A stretch of DNA of 64,000 nt from Planctomycetota bacterium (lineage in GTDB: Bacteria; Planctomycetota; Planctomycetia; Planctomycetales; Planctomycetaceae). The stretch spans positions 1 through 64,000 of the forward strand of contig JAQBVJ010000025.1 in assembly GCA_027623235.1 (NCBI GenBank), given 5' to 3'. The translations under genes were made by a program, and so were the position numbers. Position 1 is the stretch's first letter. Each line of letters starts with the position of its first letter. Shown piece by piece: positions 37,765 through 46,836 of this stretch. The notes under the pieces were generated by a model. That model made no database searches and had not been told where the DNA came from. It saw only the letters and a program-made list of their open reading frames with translations.

Positions 37765-39027
37765 TCAGCGGCCCACGGAAACGCATTTCAACGTTCGTTC
37801 GTCGCGAACGAACAGACGTCCGTTTGACAGCGCCGGCAGAGCTCGCGTCGTTGGCCGGGTCGCGTCGATGAACAGACTGGCCGATGCAATCGGCTCAAAC
37901 ATTTTCGTACTGAGCTTCGCGAGAACCGCCTCACCATTGGTCTTAATAATCAGCAGTTTGCCGTCGGCTTTGATGAATGTGGCATAGCCAAAGTCGCGTT
38001 CTTCCCAGTGAATGGTTTTCGTTTTCGGGTCGATGCACCGCAGCGAAGCCGGGCTCGAATCCTGGCGGCCGTGGACACCGAACATCGCTCCCTCATGCAG
38101 AATCGACGTTGTGTACTGACTCGAAAGAACCTCATCGCTGGACCAGACCGGGATCGAACCGGTGCGGCCAACGCGGGCGAGGATGGCTCCGAAGTTGTAG
38201 CTGCCCGTGATGAAGACGAGATCGTCGAACACGACCGGCGTGGCTCCGGTCGCGGCCGGGCCGAGCTCGCCAAATGGAAACTCAAACAGGACCCGCCCGT
38301 TCTTCGGGTCGACAGAAACGACGTTTAACCGTGTTGCAAAAATGACGTGACGTTGCCCGCCGAATGTCGCGGCGACGGGCGATGAGTATGTCGCCTTTTC
38401 CTCGGTCTTCGCCCAGACCGTTTTGCCGGTCAGCTTGTTGAACGCGACGATGCCCGCTTCTTTGGAATACCCGCCCGCGTTCAGGAGCAGCAGGTCGCCT
38501 TCGACGATCGGAGTGGTGCCGTATCCGAAGTAGCCCTCGGCCGGTTCGCCGCGCGACGGGCGCTTGCTGCTGTAGTCCTCGTAGATGTCCCGCGACCAGA
38601 CTTTCTCACCATCGGCCAGTTTGACGGAGTGAAGTCCGCCGCGGGCTCCGTAAAGGTAAACATGGTCACCGTCGATCAGCGGAACAGCTCGCGGCCCGCG
38701 GTCAGACGTGAACGAGGGCACGTAAGCTGTCGGGAAGGCGGTCTTCCAGATCGGCTTGCCGGTCTCCGGGTCGAGGCACTCGGCGACTTCCTCATCGCCG
38801 ATCCGGTGAAAGAGGATTGCTTTTCCGCCTTTGACGGCGACTCCGGAAAACCCGTCGCCGACCTTCATTGACCAGAGTTCCTTCGGACCGTCAGCCGGCC
38901 AGGTTTCGGCAAGTTTCTCTCCGGTCGCGGTGGCATTCCGATCCGGGCCGAGGATCTGAGGCCAGTCGCCGGCACTCGCCGCCGAGAGGCACGTGAGAAT
39001 CAGGCAGCTTGCGAGAGTCAATCTCAT
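37765..39027 (-). CDS. Secreted PQQ-binding-like beta-propeller protein
   Basis: This 420-residue exported protein has a signal peptide (RLTLASCLILTCLSAASAGD). Blades carry the PQQ/BamB repeat pattern (GKPIWKTAFP, GEKVWSRDI, LTGKTVWAKTE, PKTKTIHWEE) around an eight-bladed propeller. The N-terminus DWPQILGPDRNATATGEKLAETWP is the planctomycete version of quinoprotein-like propellers. ATG 39027 starts the signal peptide; upstream codons run into a dispersed repeat and are not coding. Such proteins lack clear PQQ ligands and may be scaffolds like BamB. Next gene: YkgJ-type, 3 bp downstream. Confidence 0.85.
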   Translation of the reverse strand: MRLTLASCLILTCLSAASAGDWPQILGPDRNATATGEKLAETWPADGPKELWSMKVGDGFSGVAVKGGKAILFHRIGDEEVAECLDPETGKPIWKTAFPTAYVPSFTSDRGPRAVPLIDGDHVYLYGARGGLHSVKLADGEKVWSRDIYEDYSSKRPSRGEPAEGYFGYGTTPIVEGDLLLLNAGGYSKEAGIVAFNKLTGKTVWAKTEEKATYSSPVAATFGGQRHVIFATRLNVVSVDPKNGRVLFEFPFGELGPAATGATPVVFDDLVFITGSYNFGAILARVGRTGSIPVWSSDEVLSSQYTTSILHEGAMFGVHGRQDSSPASLRCIDPKTKTIHWEERDFGYATFIKADGKLLIIKTNGEAVLAKLSTKMFEPIASASLFIDATRPTTRALPALSNGRLFVRDERTLKCVSVGR

Positions 39028-39048
39028 TCTGGTTTTCCAATCTCCGTT

Positions 39049-39113
39049 GTGGCACGGCCTTCCAGGCCGTGATTCGCGACAGACTTCATGGGCAGGATGC
39101 CCATGCCACTTTT
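39049..39113. repeat. Dispersed palindromic repeat (GTGGCACGGCCTTCCAGG family), compact copy
   Basis: GTGGCACGGCCTTCCAGGCC opens and GGCAGGATGCCCATGCCACTTTT closes this 65-bp unit, with inverted GTGGCA/TGCCAC ends. Other copies lie at 6269-6337 and 14359-14527. It lies 21 bp upstream of a start codon, so it may shape the leader of that mRNA. Confidence 0.75.
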
Positions 39114-39290
39114 CAGTACGCCGTTGAGTCCGGACCAGCCGGAGTGTCCGTCGTGCCGGGATCGTAGCCGCGCGGGGTGCCGCAAGAAACAAAGCGGGCG
39201 AGCGAACCCTGCCGGGCGACTCGACAGTCAGTACACTCCGCGTTTCCGTGAGGCGTTCTGACGGGAACACAACCTCGGTAACTTCGAAGC

Positions 39291-39800
39291 GTGAGCAGTG
39301 AGATGAACGCCACCGCAAAGACGGCTGTCGCCACCTCGTTTCTTGTGACGTCACTGCTGGGAGTCTGCTTCATTTACTCCTTCTGGGCTTCAAGCAGCCT
39401 CGCGATGGCCTGGCAGCGATCCGGGCTTTTTGTGGTGGCGATCGCTGGTGTGCACTTCCTCGGCTTCGTGCTGGACACGAACCAGGCACCGAGCGTTGCA
39501 ACCAACCCCGTGCTGACACAATCCGGGACAGAGGAAGAGACGTCAAAACTGACTCTGCTACCGTTTCTTCCAGCGATCCTGATTCAGCAGATTTCCGTAC
39601 TTGTTCTGACCGCACTTCTGCTTGACGGAGGAATGGCCTTTCACCGCAGCTGCCTGGGTGCGATCGGCCACTGGACGTGCATAGCCGCTATCTTGATCGG
39701 GCGGCGGAACTGTGCGACGAGGATTGACGAGTTCATCGTGAAATGGGGATTCATCCCTCTGACGATGCTCATCAGAGTCTTTGATGACGCAATTCATTGA
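39291..39800 (+). CDS. Small membrane protein of unknown function
   Basis: This is a 169-residue hydrophobic protein with about four transmembrane segments (AVATSFLVTSLLGVCFIYSFWA, SGLFVVAIAGVHFLGFVL, LLPFLPAILIQQISVLVLTALLL, IGHWTCIAAILIG). It begins with GTG 39291 or ATG 39303; neither has a strong ribosome site. The hydrophobic pattern and the position, end to end with a convergent gene, support a real gene, but I recognise no family. It may act with none of its neighbours. Confidence 0.5.
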   Translation: MSSEMNATAKTAVATSFLVTSLLGVCFIYSFWASSSLAMAWQRSGLFVVAIAGVHFLGFVLDTNQAPSVATNPVLTQSGTEEETSKLTLLPFLPAILIQQISVLVLTALLLDGGMAFHRSCLGAIGHWTCIAAILIGRRNCATRIDEFIVKWGFIPLTMLIRVFDDAIH

Positions 39801-39805
39801 AGCGG

Positions 39806-41002
39806 CTACGGGATGATCCGAAACTGCCCGTTGTGCTTCGCGGCCAGCTTTTTCAAGAGCTGGTGAGACCGCCACACGGCGCGTGTCTTGCGGAACTCGG
39901 TCAGCGTGACCAGTTTTCTCGCCTTCGGTCCATCGTTCGTGTCGAACAGCGAGTACACCTCGCGCATTTCATCGGTGAGGTGTTCCTTGAAGGCAAACGT
40001 GTGAACCGCCGCTCGTGTTTGAGGGAACTCAAGCAGTTCCTGTTCGATGCGGTAATCGAACGTACCGTCCGTCAGAAAGTAGATCACGTCCGGTTGAAGG
40101 CTCATCGCCAGGTGCAGAGCGCCTTTCGGTTCGGTGTTTCCGTCGGCCTGCAGGTGAGCCATCCAGGTGAGGTATTTCACTTTGTGATCGTGAGTCGCCA
40201 GCGTCAGGCTTCGAGACGGCATCCGGATCACGTAGTCGTTGAAGAAGATGAAATAAAACTCCTGCTCGGCAGACATGCTCTTCACCGAGTTGACCAGTTC
40301 GATCTGCATTCGCTTGAACCGGGTTTTCGCTTCACTATTGTGCGGATGGTTCATGCTTTTGGAGCAGTCGAGGACGTAGACAAATCGCCTGCCAACCGGC
40401 CGCAGCCCGAACATCCCGCCTGTCCCGTCGCCGTCTCCATCGCCCGTACCGTTCCCGTTTCCGTCGCTGGCAATATTGGCGAGGGCCGAGCCGACCAGAT
40501 CGATCGTCTGAGTGATGTCGGTGCCGGTCCATTCGGAATGAGTCGCCGCTGTTGTGAGAAACGTCCGGTCGCGCGGTGAGACATCGAGTTCCGGAGCCGG
40601 CTGCACAAGATGCGCTCGCGACTCGCCGCCAGACGTCAATTCGACATCCGCAGAAACGGGCTGAGTCGCGACTTCCGTCAGCTCGACCGGTTCCGGCGGC
40701 TCGACAATCGCTGACTCAAGCAGCTGCGAGTCGACTCCCGCTCCGACCGGTCCGTGCGGAATCAGAAACCAGATCAACCCGCAAACCGCCAGCATGGCGG
40801 CATGAACGACCGTTGACACGCTGCAGGAGACGAGGAGAGGCTGAGCATACCACGGAGAATTCGGCGGCTCCGTCGTCGCTGGTTCGCCTGAGTCAATCGA
40901 GTCAGCCGGATCGAAAAGCGGAACGGAACTGTCAGCAACGCGAGGCGGACCAATGTCCCCCGCGGCTGGCAGAATCGCGACGCCTGCTTCAATCTGACTC
41001 AT
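39806..41002 (-). CDS. Membrane-anchored von Willebrand factor A (vWA) domain protein
   Basis: This 398-residue protein has a Pro-rich cytoplasmic N-terminus, one transmembrane helix (about residues 55-82, LLVSCSVSTVVHAAMLAVCGLIWFLI) and a Gly/Asp-rich linker (SDGNGNGTGDGDGDGTGG). A vWA domain follows, with the MIDAS motif DCSKSM (D212) and the second MIDAS parts TEPKGAL and FLTDGTFD. ATG 41002 is chosen because AGGAT lies 10 nt upstream and an in-frame earlier GTG (41050) would add a poorly conserved stretch. TonB- or ExbD-like membrane fusions of this kind are common in planctomycetes. The ligand is unknown. Confidence 0.8.
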   Translation of the reverse strand: MSQIEAGVAILPAAGDIGPPRVADSSVPLFDPADSIDSGEPATTEPPNSPWYAQPLLVSCSVSTVVHAAMLAVCGLIWFLIPHGPVGAGVDSQLLESAIVEPPEPVELTEVATQPVSADVELTSGGESRAHLVQPAPELDVSPRDRTFLTTAATHSEWTGTDITQTIDLVGSALANIASDGNGNGTGDGDGDGTGGMFGLRPVGRRFVYVLDCSKSMNHPHNSEAKTRFKRMQIELVNSVKSMSAEQEFYFIFFNDYVIRMPSRSLTLATHDHKVKYLTWMAHLQADGNTEPKGALHLAMSLQPDVIYFLTDGTFDYRIEQELLEFPQTRAAVHTFAFKEHLTDEMREVYSLFDTNDGPKARKLVTLTEFRKTRAVWRSHQLLKKLAAKHNGQFRIIP

Positions 41003-41148
41003 CCGGCTGATCCTGAGAACCCGCTCAAAAGGTTGCGAAACAACTCTCACTGGCTATCCGCAAGCCTATCTGGCGGAAGCGGACCGTGCCAAACGGAATG
41101 CGGATTCGCGAGCCCGAATTCGCCGGCTGGTGTAAATTCTCCGGTCGA

Positions 41149-41268
41149 CAGCCTGTTGAAAAGTAGCGGCACGGCGCGACCCGTCTGGTCAGATCGCGTT
41201 TTTCCATGCAAAACCGGGCGACTTGCGCCGCTCCGCTAAATGAAGTCAACTTTTTCACCCGGCTGTTA
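41149..41268. repeat. MITE-like element with AGCCTGTTGAAAA termini
   Basis: It opens with CAGCCTGTTGAAAAGT and ends with ACTTTTTCACCCGGCTGTT, an inverted pair. The interior is GC-rich. It belongs to the family of 6251-6348 and 9742-9850, each with a different core. The remaining bases of 41003-41350 hold no gene. Confidence 0.5.
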
Positions 41269-41350
41269 ATGTCGCCGTGGGAATCCAGTAATGTCCCTGC
41301 CAGTCGAGCAGCCGTAGCGAGCTCGACAAATCCGAATCCGGACGACGACG

Positions 41351-41755
41351 ATGAGCGAGCTCGAAAAACCGATCCTGTTTTTTGACGGAGTCTGCGGACT
41401 CTGCAACCGCTGCGTCGACTTCTCGCTCAAACACGACCCGCATGGAAAGGTCCTCTTTGCGCCACTGCAGGGAAAAACGGCCGGAGAGATTCTGTCGGAA
41501 TCCGACGTCGAGAATCTCGACACGGTCATTTTTTACGAGAACGGGATTCTTCACCGTCGCTCAACAGCCATCGTGAAACTGCTGTCCGCCGTCGGTGGAT
41601 TCTGGAGCGTGCTGGCCTGGCTGCTGTGGCTCATCCCACGGCCATTGCGTAACTTCGGCTATCGAATGACCGCGAAGAACCGCTACCGGTTTTTCGGCCA
41701 GAAGGAAACCTGCCGACTCCCGACGCCCCCAGAACGCGAACGGTTTCTGAATTAG
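41351..41755 (+). CDS. DCC-family thiol-disulfide oxidoreductase-like protein (DUF393)
   Basis: This 134-residue protein starts with the family's FFDGVCGLCNRC (C15, C18, C21), the DxxCxxC motif that names the DCC family. The C-terminal GYRMTAKNRYRFFGQKETCRLPTP is also typical. A central hydrophobic segment (FWSVLAWLLWLIPRP) suggests membrane association. The fold is thioredoxin-like and a redox role is assumed, though few members have been tested. It stands alone between two intergenic gaps. The family is clear, the function open. Confidence 0.9.
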   Translation: MSELEKPILFFDGVCGLCNRCVDFSLKHDPHGKVLFAPLQGKTAGEILSESDVENLDTVIFYENGILHRRSTAIVKLLSAVGGFWSVLAWLLWLIPRPLRNFGYRMTAKNRYRFFGQKETCRLPTPPERERFLN

Positions 41756-42057
41756 CAGGGAGAGCTAGCCCGGATTATTCACGAACCACACTGAACACGA
41801 AACACGTTGAATTTGTAGTTGCTCATGAATTCGGTCGAGACGTCCGGCCGCCGTCACAAGTCTGTTCGAATACTTCACAAAGCCTTACGGTATCGCTGTG
41901 TGACATGGACGGGCTTCCTGTGCAAGCCTCGCCACTTCGCATATTATTCCGCACACCTGACTTACGACATTTATCCCGCTTGTCTGGCCGGCTGTTTTCA
42001 GGCCGTCCACGGATTTGAGCGGGCTGACTTTTAAGACGCAGAGCGAAGGAATTTCCG
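41756..42057. other. Intergenic gap before the SEC-C/TPR gene
   Basis: About 300 bp with no coding pattern. It is AT-richer than its neighbours (GCATATTATTCC near 41938) and probably carries the promoter of the gene at 42058. No clear repeat was seen. Confidence 0.35.
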
Positions 42058-44196
42058 ATGGCCTCGAAGATGGATGTCTACGCGCTTTGCCCCTGCGGCA
42101 GCGGCAAGAAAATCAAGTTCTGCTGCCAGGACGCTCTTAAGGAGATGGACCGGATTGCCCGTCTTCATGAAGGGCGGCAGACCGAGAAAGCTCTGGAGGC
42201 TCTGGATGAGCTCGCCGCGGAATATCCGTCGGCCCCGATCCTGCCGATCACGAGAGCCCAGCTGCTGATGGAAGAAGAGCGGTTCGACGAAGCCGCTTCG
42301 GTCATGCGCGAGTTCCTCAACAAAAACGCGAACAACGCGAACGGGACCGGGCTTTACGCGCTGGCGAGGTTCATGGATGTCGGGTTTCACGAAGCCCGGG
42401 CGGACGTGCATCGCGCGTTTCAGGTGTGTGCTCAGACGTCGCCCGAAATCGTCGCTTCGCTGGCGGCACAGATTGCTGAGGACGTGCTCCAGTCAAACAG
42501 CATGGCTGCGCGGGAACACCTCGCCTTGGCGCTGCGGTTGACTCGCGACCCGGAGGAACGACAGGCGCTCTTTCAGCGGCTGATGCAGATTGACGGAGCT
42601 CAGGAGATTCCATACCCGATGCGCGGTGCGCATCAGCTTGAGCCGGTCGAATCAACCGAAGAAACAGAAAAGGATCTCAAGACCGCCCTGCGGCTCACCA
42701 TGATGGGGTGCTGGGAAATCGCCGCGAAGCTCTACGCGCGGGCCGCCGAACAGCTCGGCGACAACTGGGCCATCTGGAAGAACATTGCGTTGTGTCGAGT
42801 CTGGGACACGAATCACGCAGGTGCGGCCGAGGCGTTTCATAAAGCCGCCGAGCTGGCTCCGAATTTCGACGACGGCGTCGAGTGCGAGACGCTCGCACAG
42901 CTGCTGGAATTGCCGGTTATTGAGGAACAGGTCGACATCATCGCCACGCGATTCAAGCTGAAGTCGATGGGCAAAGTGCTGACCATGCTCGACGAGGCCC
43001 CGCGGTTTCACCGGCTCGTCGATCAGCAACAGGACCCGAAGCAGAACCCGCGAGTCGTCGCGCGATACCTCCTGCTCGACCGCGATGAGCCGGGCGAAAA
43101 TGATGAAGTGACCGAAGAAAATGTCCCGGTCGTGCTCTCTGAGATTTGCGTTTTCGAACTCACAATGCCGGTCGCCAGGCAAAGCGTTCTCTCCATGATG
43201 GCTCCCGAGAGTGACGATCGTGAAGCCGGCGTCGAGCTGGTTGAGTCGCTCATCAAAGACGAAATCGAACCGCCTGATGAAGGCGAGGGCGAAGAAAATG
43301 GTCGGATCGAGAATCCGGTTCGACAGATTCTTAAGGAACTGGTCCCGAGTCAGAATCGCAAATACTACGGCTTGCGAGTGGACGTGAATCACCGCCGCGA
43401 GATTGCCAAACGCGACGCACGGGTTTTCGTCGGCGAGACATGGGCCAACATTCCGCTCAATCGGCTGGACGGAAAGTCGCCGAAAGAAGCAGCGGCCGAT
43501 GACGGGCTCAAACAGAAAGTCGCCGCGGCCGTGCATGTGCTGGAGGCAGTCAGCGATCAGGCTGTCCTCTTTGTCGATCTCGACGAGGTTCGCAGTTCGC
43601 TCGGCCTGCCGGCGGCGGCTCCCGTCGAGATCACCGAAGAAACATCGATGAATGCCCTGACGTCGATGCAGCTCAGTCGGCTCAGCCTGAGTACTCTGTC
43701 CGACGAACAACTGGCGCAGATCGTCAAGCGAGCCATGCTGACGCGGCACGTCCCGTTTGTGTACGACGTGCTCACCGAAGTCGCGTCACGCGGAATCGAA
43801 AAAGTTCGCGGCCTCGACAAGTCGACCTTCATCCGCAGTTTCGCTCAGACGTGCCAGGAAATGGGACGTCGCGATGAGGCCCTGAAATGGATTCAGGCAG
43901 GCCGTCAGAACGCGGAAGACGAAGACAACTTTGAAGAGAAACTCAACTGGGCGATGCGCGAATTTCAGTTCCGCATCGAGGACCGCAGTGACCCGGAACT
44001 GCCGGGCCTTGTCGGGCACATCTGGAAATACTTCGGCGGCAAGCTCCCGCAGATTCGAGACGCGATGCGGCCGGTTCTGAAAGAGCTGGAGATTCCGATT
44101 CCTGGCGAGACAGCCGGCGGCCTCGTCCTGCCCGAATCCGCCGCTGCGGCCAGTTCCGGCGGTGAATCAAAGCTGTGGCTGCCCGGCCAGAGTTGA
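42058..44196 (+). CDS. SEC-C zinc motif protein with TPR-like repeats
   Basis: This large cytosolic protein of 712 residues begins with a SEC-C zinc-binding motif, CPCGSGKKIKFCC (C11, C13, C22, C23), as at the C-terminus of SecA. Helical repeats with TPR character follow (EALDELAAEYPSAPILPITRAQLLMEEERFDEAASVM, WEIAAKLYARAAEQLGDNWAIWKNIALC). The middle holds a region without a recognised family. The ATG lies 6 nt behind AAGGAA. In SecA the motif contacts SecB or ribosomes. An N-terminal SEC-C could target this protein to ribosomes or chaperones; I infer this from the motif only. The two SecA-like proteins in the window both lack the motif. Confidence 0.8.
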   Translation: MASKMDVYALCPCGSGKKIKFCCQDALKEMDRIARLHEGRQTEKALEALDELAAEYPSAPILPITRAQLLMEEERFDEAASVMREFLNKNANNANGTGLYALARFMDVGFHEARADVHRAFQVCAQTSPEIVASLAAQIAEDVLQSNSMAAREHLALALRLTRDPEERQALFQRLMQIDGAQEIPYPMRGAHQLEPVESTEETEKDLKTALRLTMMGCWEIAAKLYARAAEQLGDNWAIWKNIALCRVWDTNHAGAAEAFHKAAELAPNFDDGVECETLAQLLELPVIEEQVDIIATRFKLKSMGKVLTMLDEAPRFHRLVDQQQDPKQNPRVVARYLLLDRDEPGENDEVTEENVPVVLSEICVFELTMPVARQSVLSMMAPESDDREAGVELVESLIKDEIEPPDEGEGEENGRIENPVRQILKELVPSQNRKYYGLRVDVNHRREIAKRDARVFVGETWANIPLNRLDGKSPKEAAADDGLKQKVAAAVHVLEAVSDQAVLFVDLDEVRSSLGLPAAAPVEITEETSMNALTSMQLSRLSLSTLSDEQLAQIVKRAMLTRHVPFVYDVLTEVASRGIEKVRGLDKSTFIRSFAQTCQEMGRRDEALKWIQAGRQNAEDEDNFEEKLNWAMREFQFRIEDRSDPELPGLVGHIWKYFGGKLPQIRDAMRPVLKELEIPIPGETAGGLVLPESAAAASSGGESKLWLPGQS

Positions 44197-44614
44197 GCGG
44201 GCACGATTGATCTGCGTCGATACCGCATGCTGAAATATGCAGCCCGAGTTTTCGTCCCTTCTCCCCTCGGGGAAGAAAGTGGCCGAAGGCCGGATGAGGC
44301 GGTCGCTCAATCGAGAGTGGGTGAGCTGAAGTCAGATTGGACCGCCCCCTCACCCGCCCTGCGGGCACCCTCTATCCGAGTGGAGAGTGGAACCTGAATG
44401 CCAACGCCCTCCCGCTTCAATCGGGTCACGTCGCGCCTCCTGCCTTTCCTCGTCGCCGGGCTGATTCTGGTTCTCATTTCAGGCACCCCGCACGCCGCTT
44501 TTGAAGTTGCGCCGGAGGACGCCGGGGGCCCATGCTACTTTGGTTGCAGCCTTCGGCCGCGTCAGGCAAGCTGCTTCAGGAGGCGGTGATGCGAACCTCA
44601 ATTCAGGAGCCATG
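44197..44614. other. Intergenic gap with a dispersed-repeat-like stretch and a signal-peptide-like ORF
   Basis: The stretch 44258-44395 (CTCCCCTCGGGGAAG, then GTGGCCGAAGGCCGGATGAGG and CCCCTCACCCGCCCTGCGGG) has the look of a dispersed repeat I recall from planctomycetes, with short hairpins. At 44398-44589 is a 63-codon frame whose first 34 residues look like a signal peptide (LLPFLVAGLILVLISGTPHA); the rest is not conserved-looking. It may be a gene remnant. Confidence 0.4.
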
Positions 44615-45664
44615 ATGCACGACCCATGGAGTTCTGCCTGGTCAAGAGCGGCCTCGTTGATCTGCTGGACCGGGTTACTTGCCTTGCCGTTTCTGCTCCC
44701 GTCAGGTGCCCGCAGCGAGGACGGAAAACACGACCCACCGGTTCTTGTCGAGTCTCGACGGATCTGGGACAAGGCGCCGCACAACGCGTTTACGGATCTT
44801 CTGCGATATCGCGATCGCTGGTACTGCGTGTTTCGAGAAGGAAAGGCTCACGTTTCTCCGGACGGTGCGTTGCGTGTGATCACGTCGCCGGATGGCGGAA
44901 ACTGGGAATCGCTGGCGCTGATTGAGTCGTCGAAATACGACCTGCGGGATGCCAAGCTCACGGTCACGCCGAATGATGAGCTGATGCTGAACGGTGCCGG
45001 GATGATCGCGGACGCGGACATCCGGTATTTCTCGCACTCGTGGTTTTCATCGGACGGCGGCCGCACCTGGGACTCAGGGCACCAGATTGGCGATCCGGGG
45101 TTCTGGCTGTGGCGAACTCAGTGGCACGGGCCGATGGCGTACAGCTTCGGGTACAGCACGGAACGGGATCGCACGAAACGCACACTGCGACTTTACCGTT
45201 CACAGGACGGCCGCACGTTTGAAACTCATGTCAAACAGCTCACTGCGCCGGCCGGTTGCGGTGAGGACACGATTCTGTACCTGAAAGACGGGACGGCGAT
45301 CTGTCTGCTGCGTCACGAGACGGGCGACAAGATGGCTCAGCTGGGAACCTCAAAGCCGCCGTACAAAGACTGGACGTGGCGCGATCTGAATCTCCGGATC
45401 GGCGGCCCGAACATGATTCAGTTACCGGACGGACGCATCCTGGCCACAACCCGGCTGTACGCCGGCGGAGCGCGAACATCGCTTTCCTGGCTCGACATCG
45501 AAAAGGGGACGCTGACAGAAGTGCTGAAGCTCCCCTCCGGCGGCGACACGAGCTACGCCGGACTGGTGCTGCACGAAGGCCTTCTCTGGATCAGCTACTA
45601 CTCGTCCCACGAAGAACGAACCAGTATCTATCTGGCGAAGGTAAAGATCCCCAAAGTTGAGTAG
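44615..45664 (+). CDS. Secreted sialidase-like (BNR repeat) beta-propeller protein
   Basis: This 349-residue protein has a signal peptide (SLICWTGLLALPFLLPSGARSED). The body has the six-bladed sialidase fold. Asp-box-like elements are SPDGGNWES and SSDGGRTWDSG; SQDGRTFE is a weaker copy. An early Arg-rich YRDRWYCVFREG strand resembles the arginine-triad region. ATG 44615 is preferred over 44612 because AGGAG lies 5 nt upstream; the frame opens at 44501. Members of this planctomycete group act on unknown glycans and may be non-catalytic lectins. It is convergent with the NHL gene. Confidence 0.75.
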   Translation: MHDPWSSAWSRAASLICWTGLLALPFLLPSGARSEDGKHDPPVLVESRRIWDKAPHNAFTDLLRYRDRWYCVFREGKAHVSPDGALRVITSPDGGNWESLALIESSKYDLRDAKLTVTPNDELMLNGAGMIADADIRYFSHSWFSSDGGRTWDSGHQIGDPGFWLWRTQWHGPMAYSFGYSTERDRTKRTLRLYRSQDGRTFETHVKQLTAPAGCGEDTILYLKDGTAICLLRHETGDKMAQLGTSKPPYKDWTWRDLNLRIGGPNMIQLPDGRILATTRLYAGGARTSLSWLDIEKGTLTEVLKLPSGGDTSYAGLVLHEGLLWISYYSSHEERTSIYLAKVKIPKVE

Positions 45665-45673
45665 GCAGTCCCG

Positions 45674-46759
45674 TCAGCCCACGTGCTTCAGCAGGCTCAC
45701 ACGGCCGATCGCCACCCATTCCGCGAGGTAAATGTTGCCACTGTGGTCGAAGCAGGCGTCGTGCGGATGAACGAAGCGGTCGGCCTTCCAGCGGTCGGGG
45801 CTTCGTCGCATGGCGAAATCGTTGGCCAGCACTTCTTTGAGCCACGCCGGGTCGTGTCCCAGGTGCGCGATCACTTTGTTGTCCGCATCGAGCAGCGTGA
45901 TCCTCGCGTGAAGATCGGGGACGAGCATCACGTCTCCTCGGATATCAATGTCCGCCGGAAAGAGCATGTCCTCGAAGAAGCTGAGATGCCTGCCCTCGGC
46001 AGAAAAATACTGCAGCCGCGCGTTGGCTCGATCGGCGACGACCAGCGCGGGCTCGCGTCCCTTGCGGTCGTCCCACCACAGCCCGTGCGGAGTCTGCAGT
46101 TGTCCCGGCCCGCTGCCCGCTCCGCCGAAATGGCCGACGACCTTTGCGTGTTTGTCGTACCGGATGACGTAGTGCGAGCCGTATCCGTCACCGACCCAGA
46201 ACCCGCCGTCCGGGGCAAACGCGATATTGGTCGGGCTGAAGAGATGCCCTTTGCCATACTTGCCAGGCGTCTTCACCTCGAACGGTCTGGCGTTTTTGTA
46301 CGGTGCGATGTCCGGCGCGGCCTGCTTCCAGACAATCTCGCCCTTCAGGGTGCTTTTGGCAATGTGCCCTTTGTTGTCACAGAGGTAGAGGAACTCCTCG
46401 CCGTCGTCGCGTCGAATGTCGATCCCATGTCCGCCTCCGTGGAATTCCTTGCCGAACGATCGGACAAATTTTCCCTTCTCATCGAAGACGACCACCGCGT
46501 CCTGCCGGTCGGCCGTCATCGTGCGGTGTTTCACGTAGATGAGTCCGGCCGCGTCGACGGCGACCCCGTGCGTGTCCTGCCAGCGAATGTGTTTCGGAAT
46601 CTGCATGCAGTCGGGATGGACCTCGTACCGGTGCCCCTCCGGCCCGATGACCGGTGGCTTCGATCCGGCTTTATCCTGAGCTCCAAGAATCGCGGGCGCA
46701 GAGCCGGCCAGAGCCAGGCCACCGGTCGTCTTCAGAAATTCGCGGCGAGATTGCGACAT
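45674..46759 (-). CDS. Tat-exported NHL-repeat beta-propeller protein
   Basis: This 361-residue protein has a twin-arginine signal (SRREFLKTTGGLALAGSAPA). The mature part has NHL-type six-bladed repeats, such as DTHGVAVDAAGLIYVKHR, GHGIDIRRDDGEEFLYLCD, SPTNIAFAPDGGFWVGDGYG and HPHDACFDHSGNIYLAEW. Each blade places His, Asn or Asp near GxxV. Tat export suggests that it folds or takes up a cofactor before export. Similarly built proteins are common in planctomycetes; substrates are unknown. The esterase gene lies 77 bp upstream on the same strand. Confidence 0.85.
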   Translation of the reverse strand: MSQSRREFLKTTGGLALAGSAPAILGAQDKAGSKPPVIGPEGHRYEVHPDCMQIPKHIRWQDTHGVAVDAAGLIYVKHRTMTADRQDAVVVFDEKGKFVRSFGKEFHGGGHGIDIRRDDGEEFLYLCDNKGHIAKSTLKGEIVWKQAAPDIAPYKNARPFEVKTPGKYGKGHLFSPTNIAFAPDGGFWVGDGYGSHYVIRYDKHAKVVGHFGGAGSGPGQLQTPHGLWWDDRKGREPALVVADRANARLQYFSAEGRHLSFFEDMLFPADIDIRGDVMLVPDLHARITLLDADNKVIAHLGHDPAWLKEVLANDFAMRRSPDRWKADRFVHPHDACFDHSGNIYLAEWVAIGRVSLLKHVG

Positions 46760-46836
46760 GTTTGTTGTCCTGTCTTCAGCGGACGAGCCGGTATGAGGGT
46801 GAGTCTGAAATCAGAAGCGGTCTCGCAGGACATCCA

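Noticed and set aside
38143-38165. GGGATCGAACC-like stretch suggesting a tRNA T-arm
   Set aside because: It lies within the propeller gene in frame, and no acceptor or anticodon stem could be paired around it.
44398-44589. 63-codon frame with a signal-peptide-like start as a gene
   Set aside because: The part after the hydrophobic segment shows no coding pattern and overlaps the leader of the next gene; kept only as a possible remnant.
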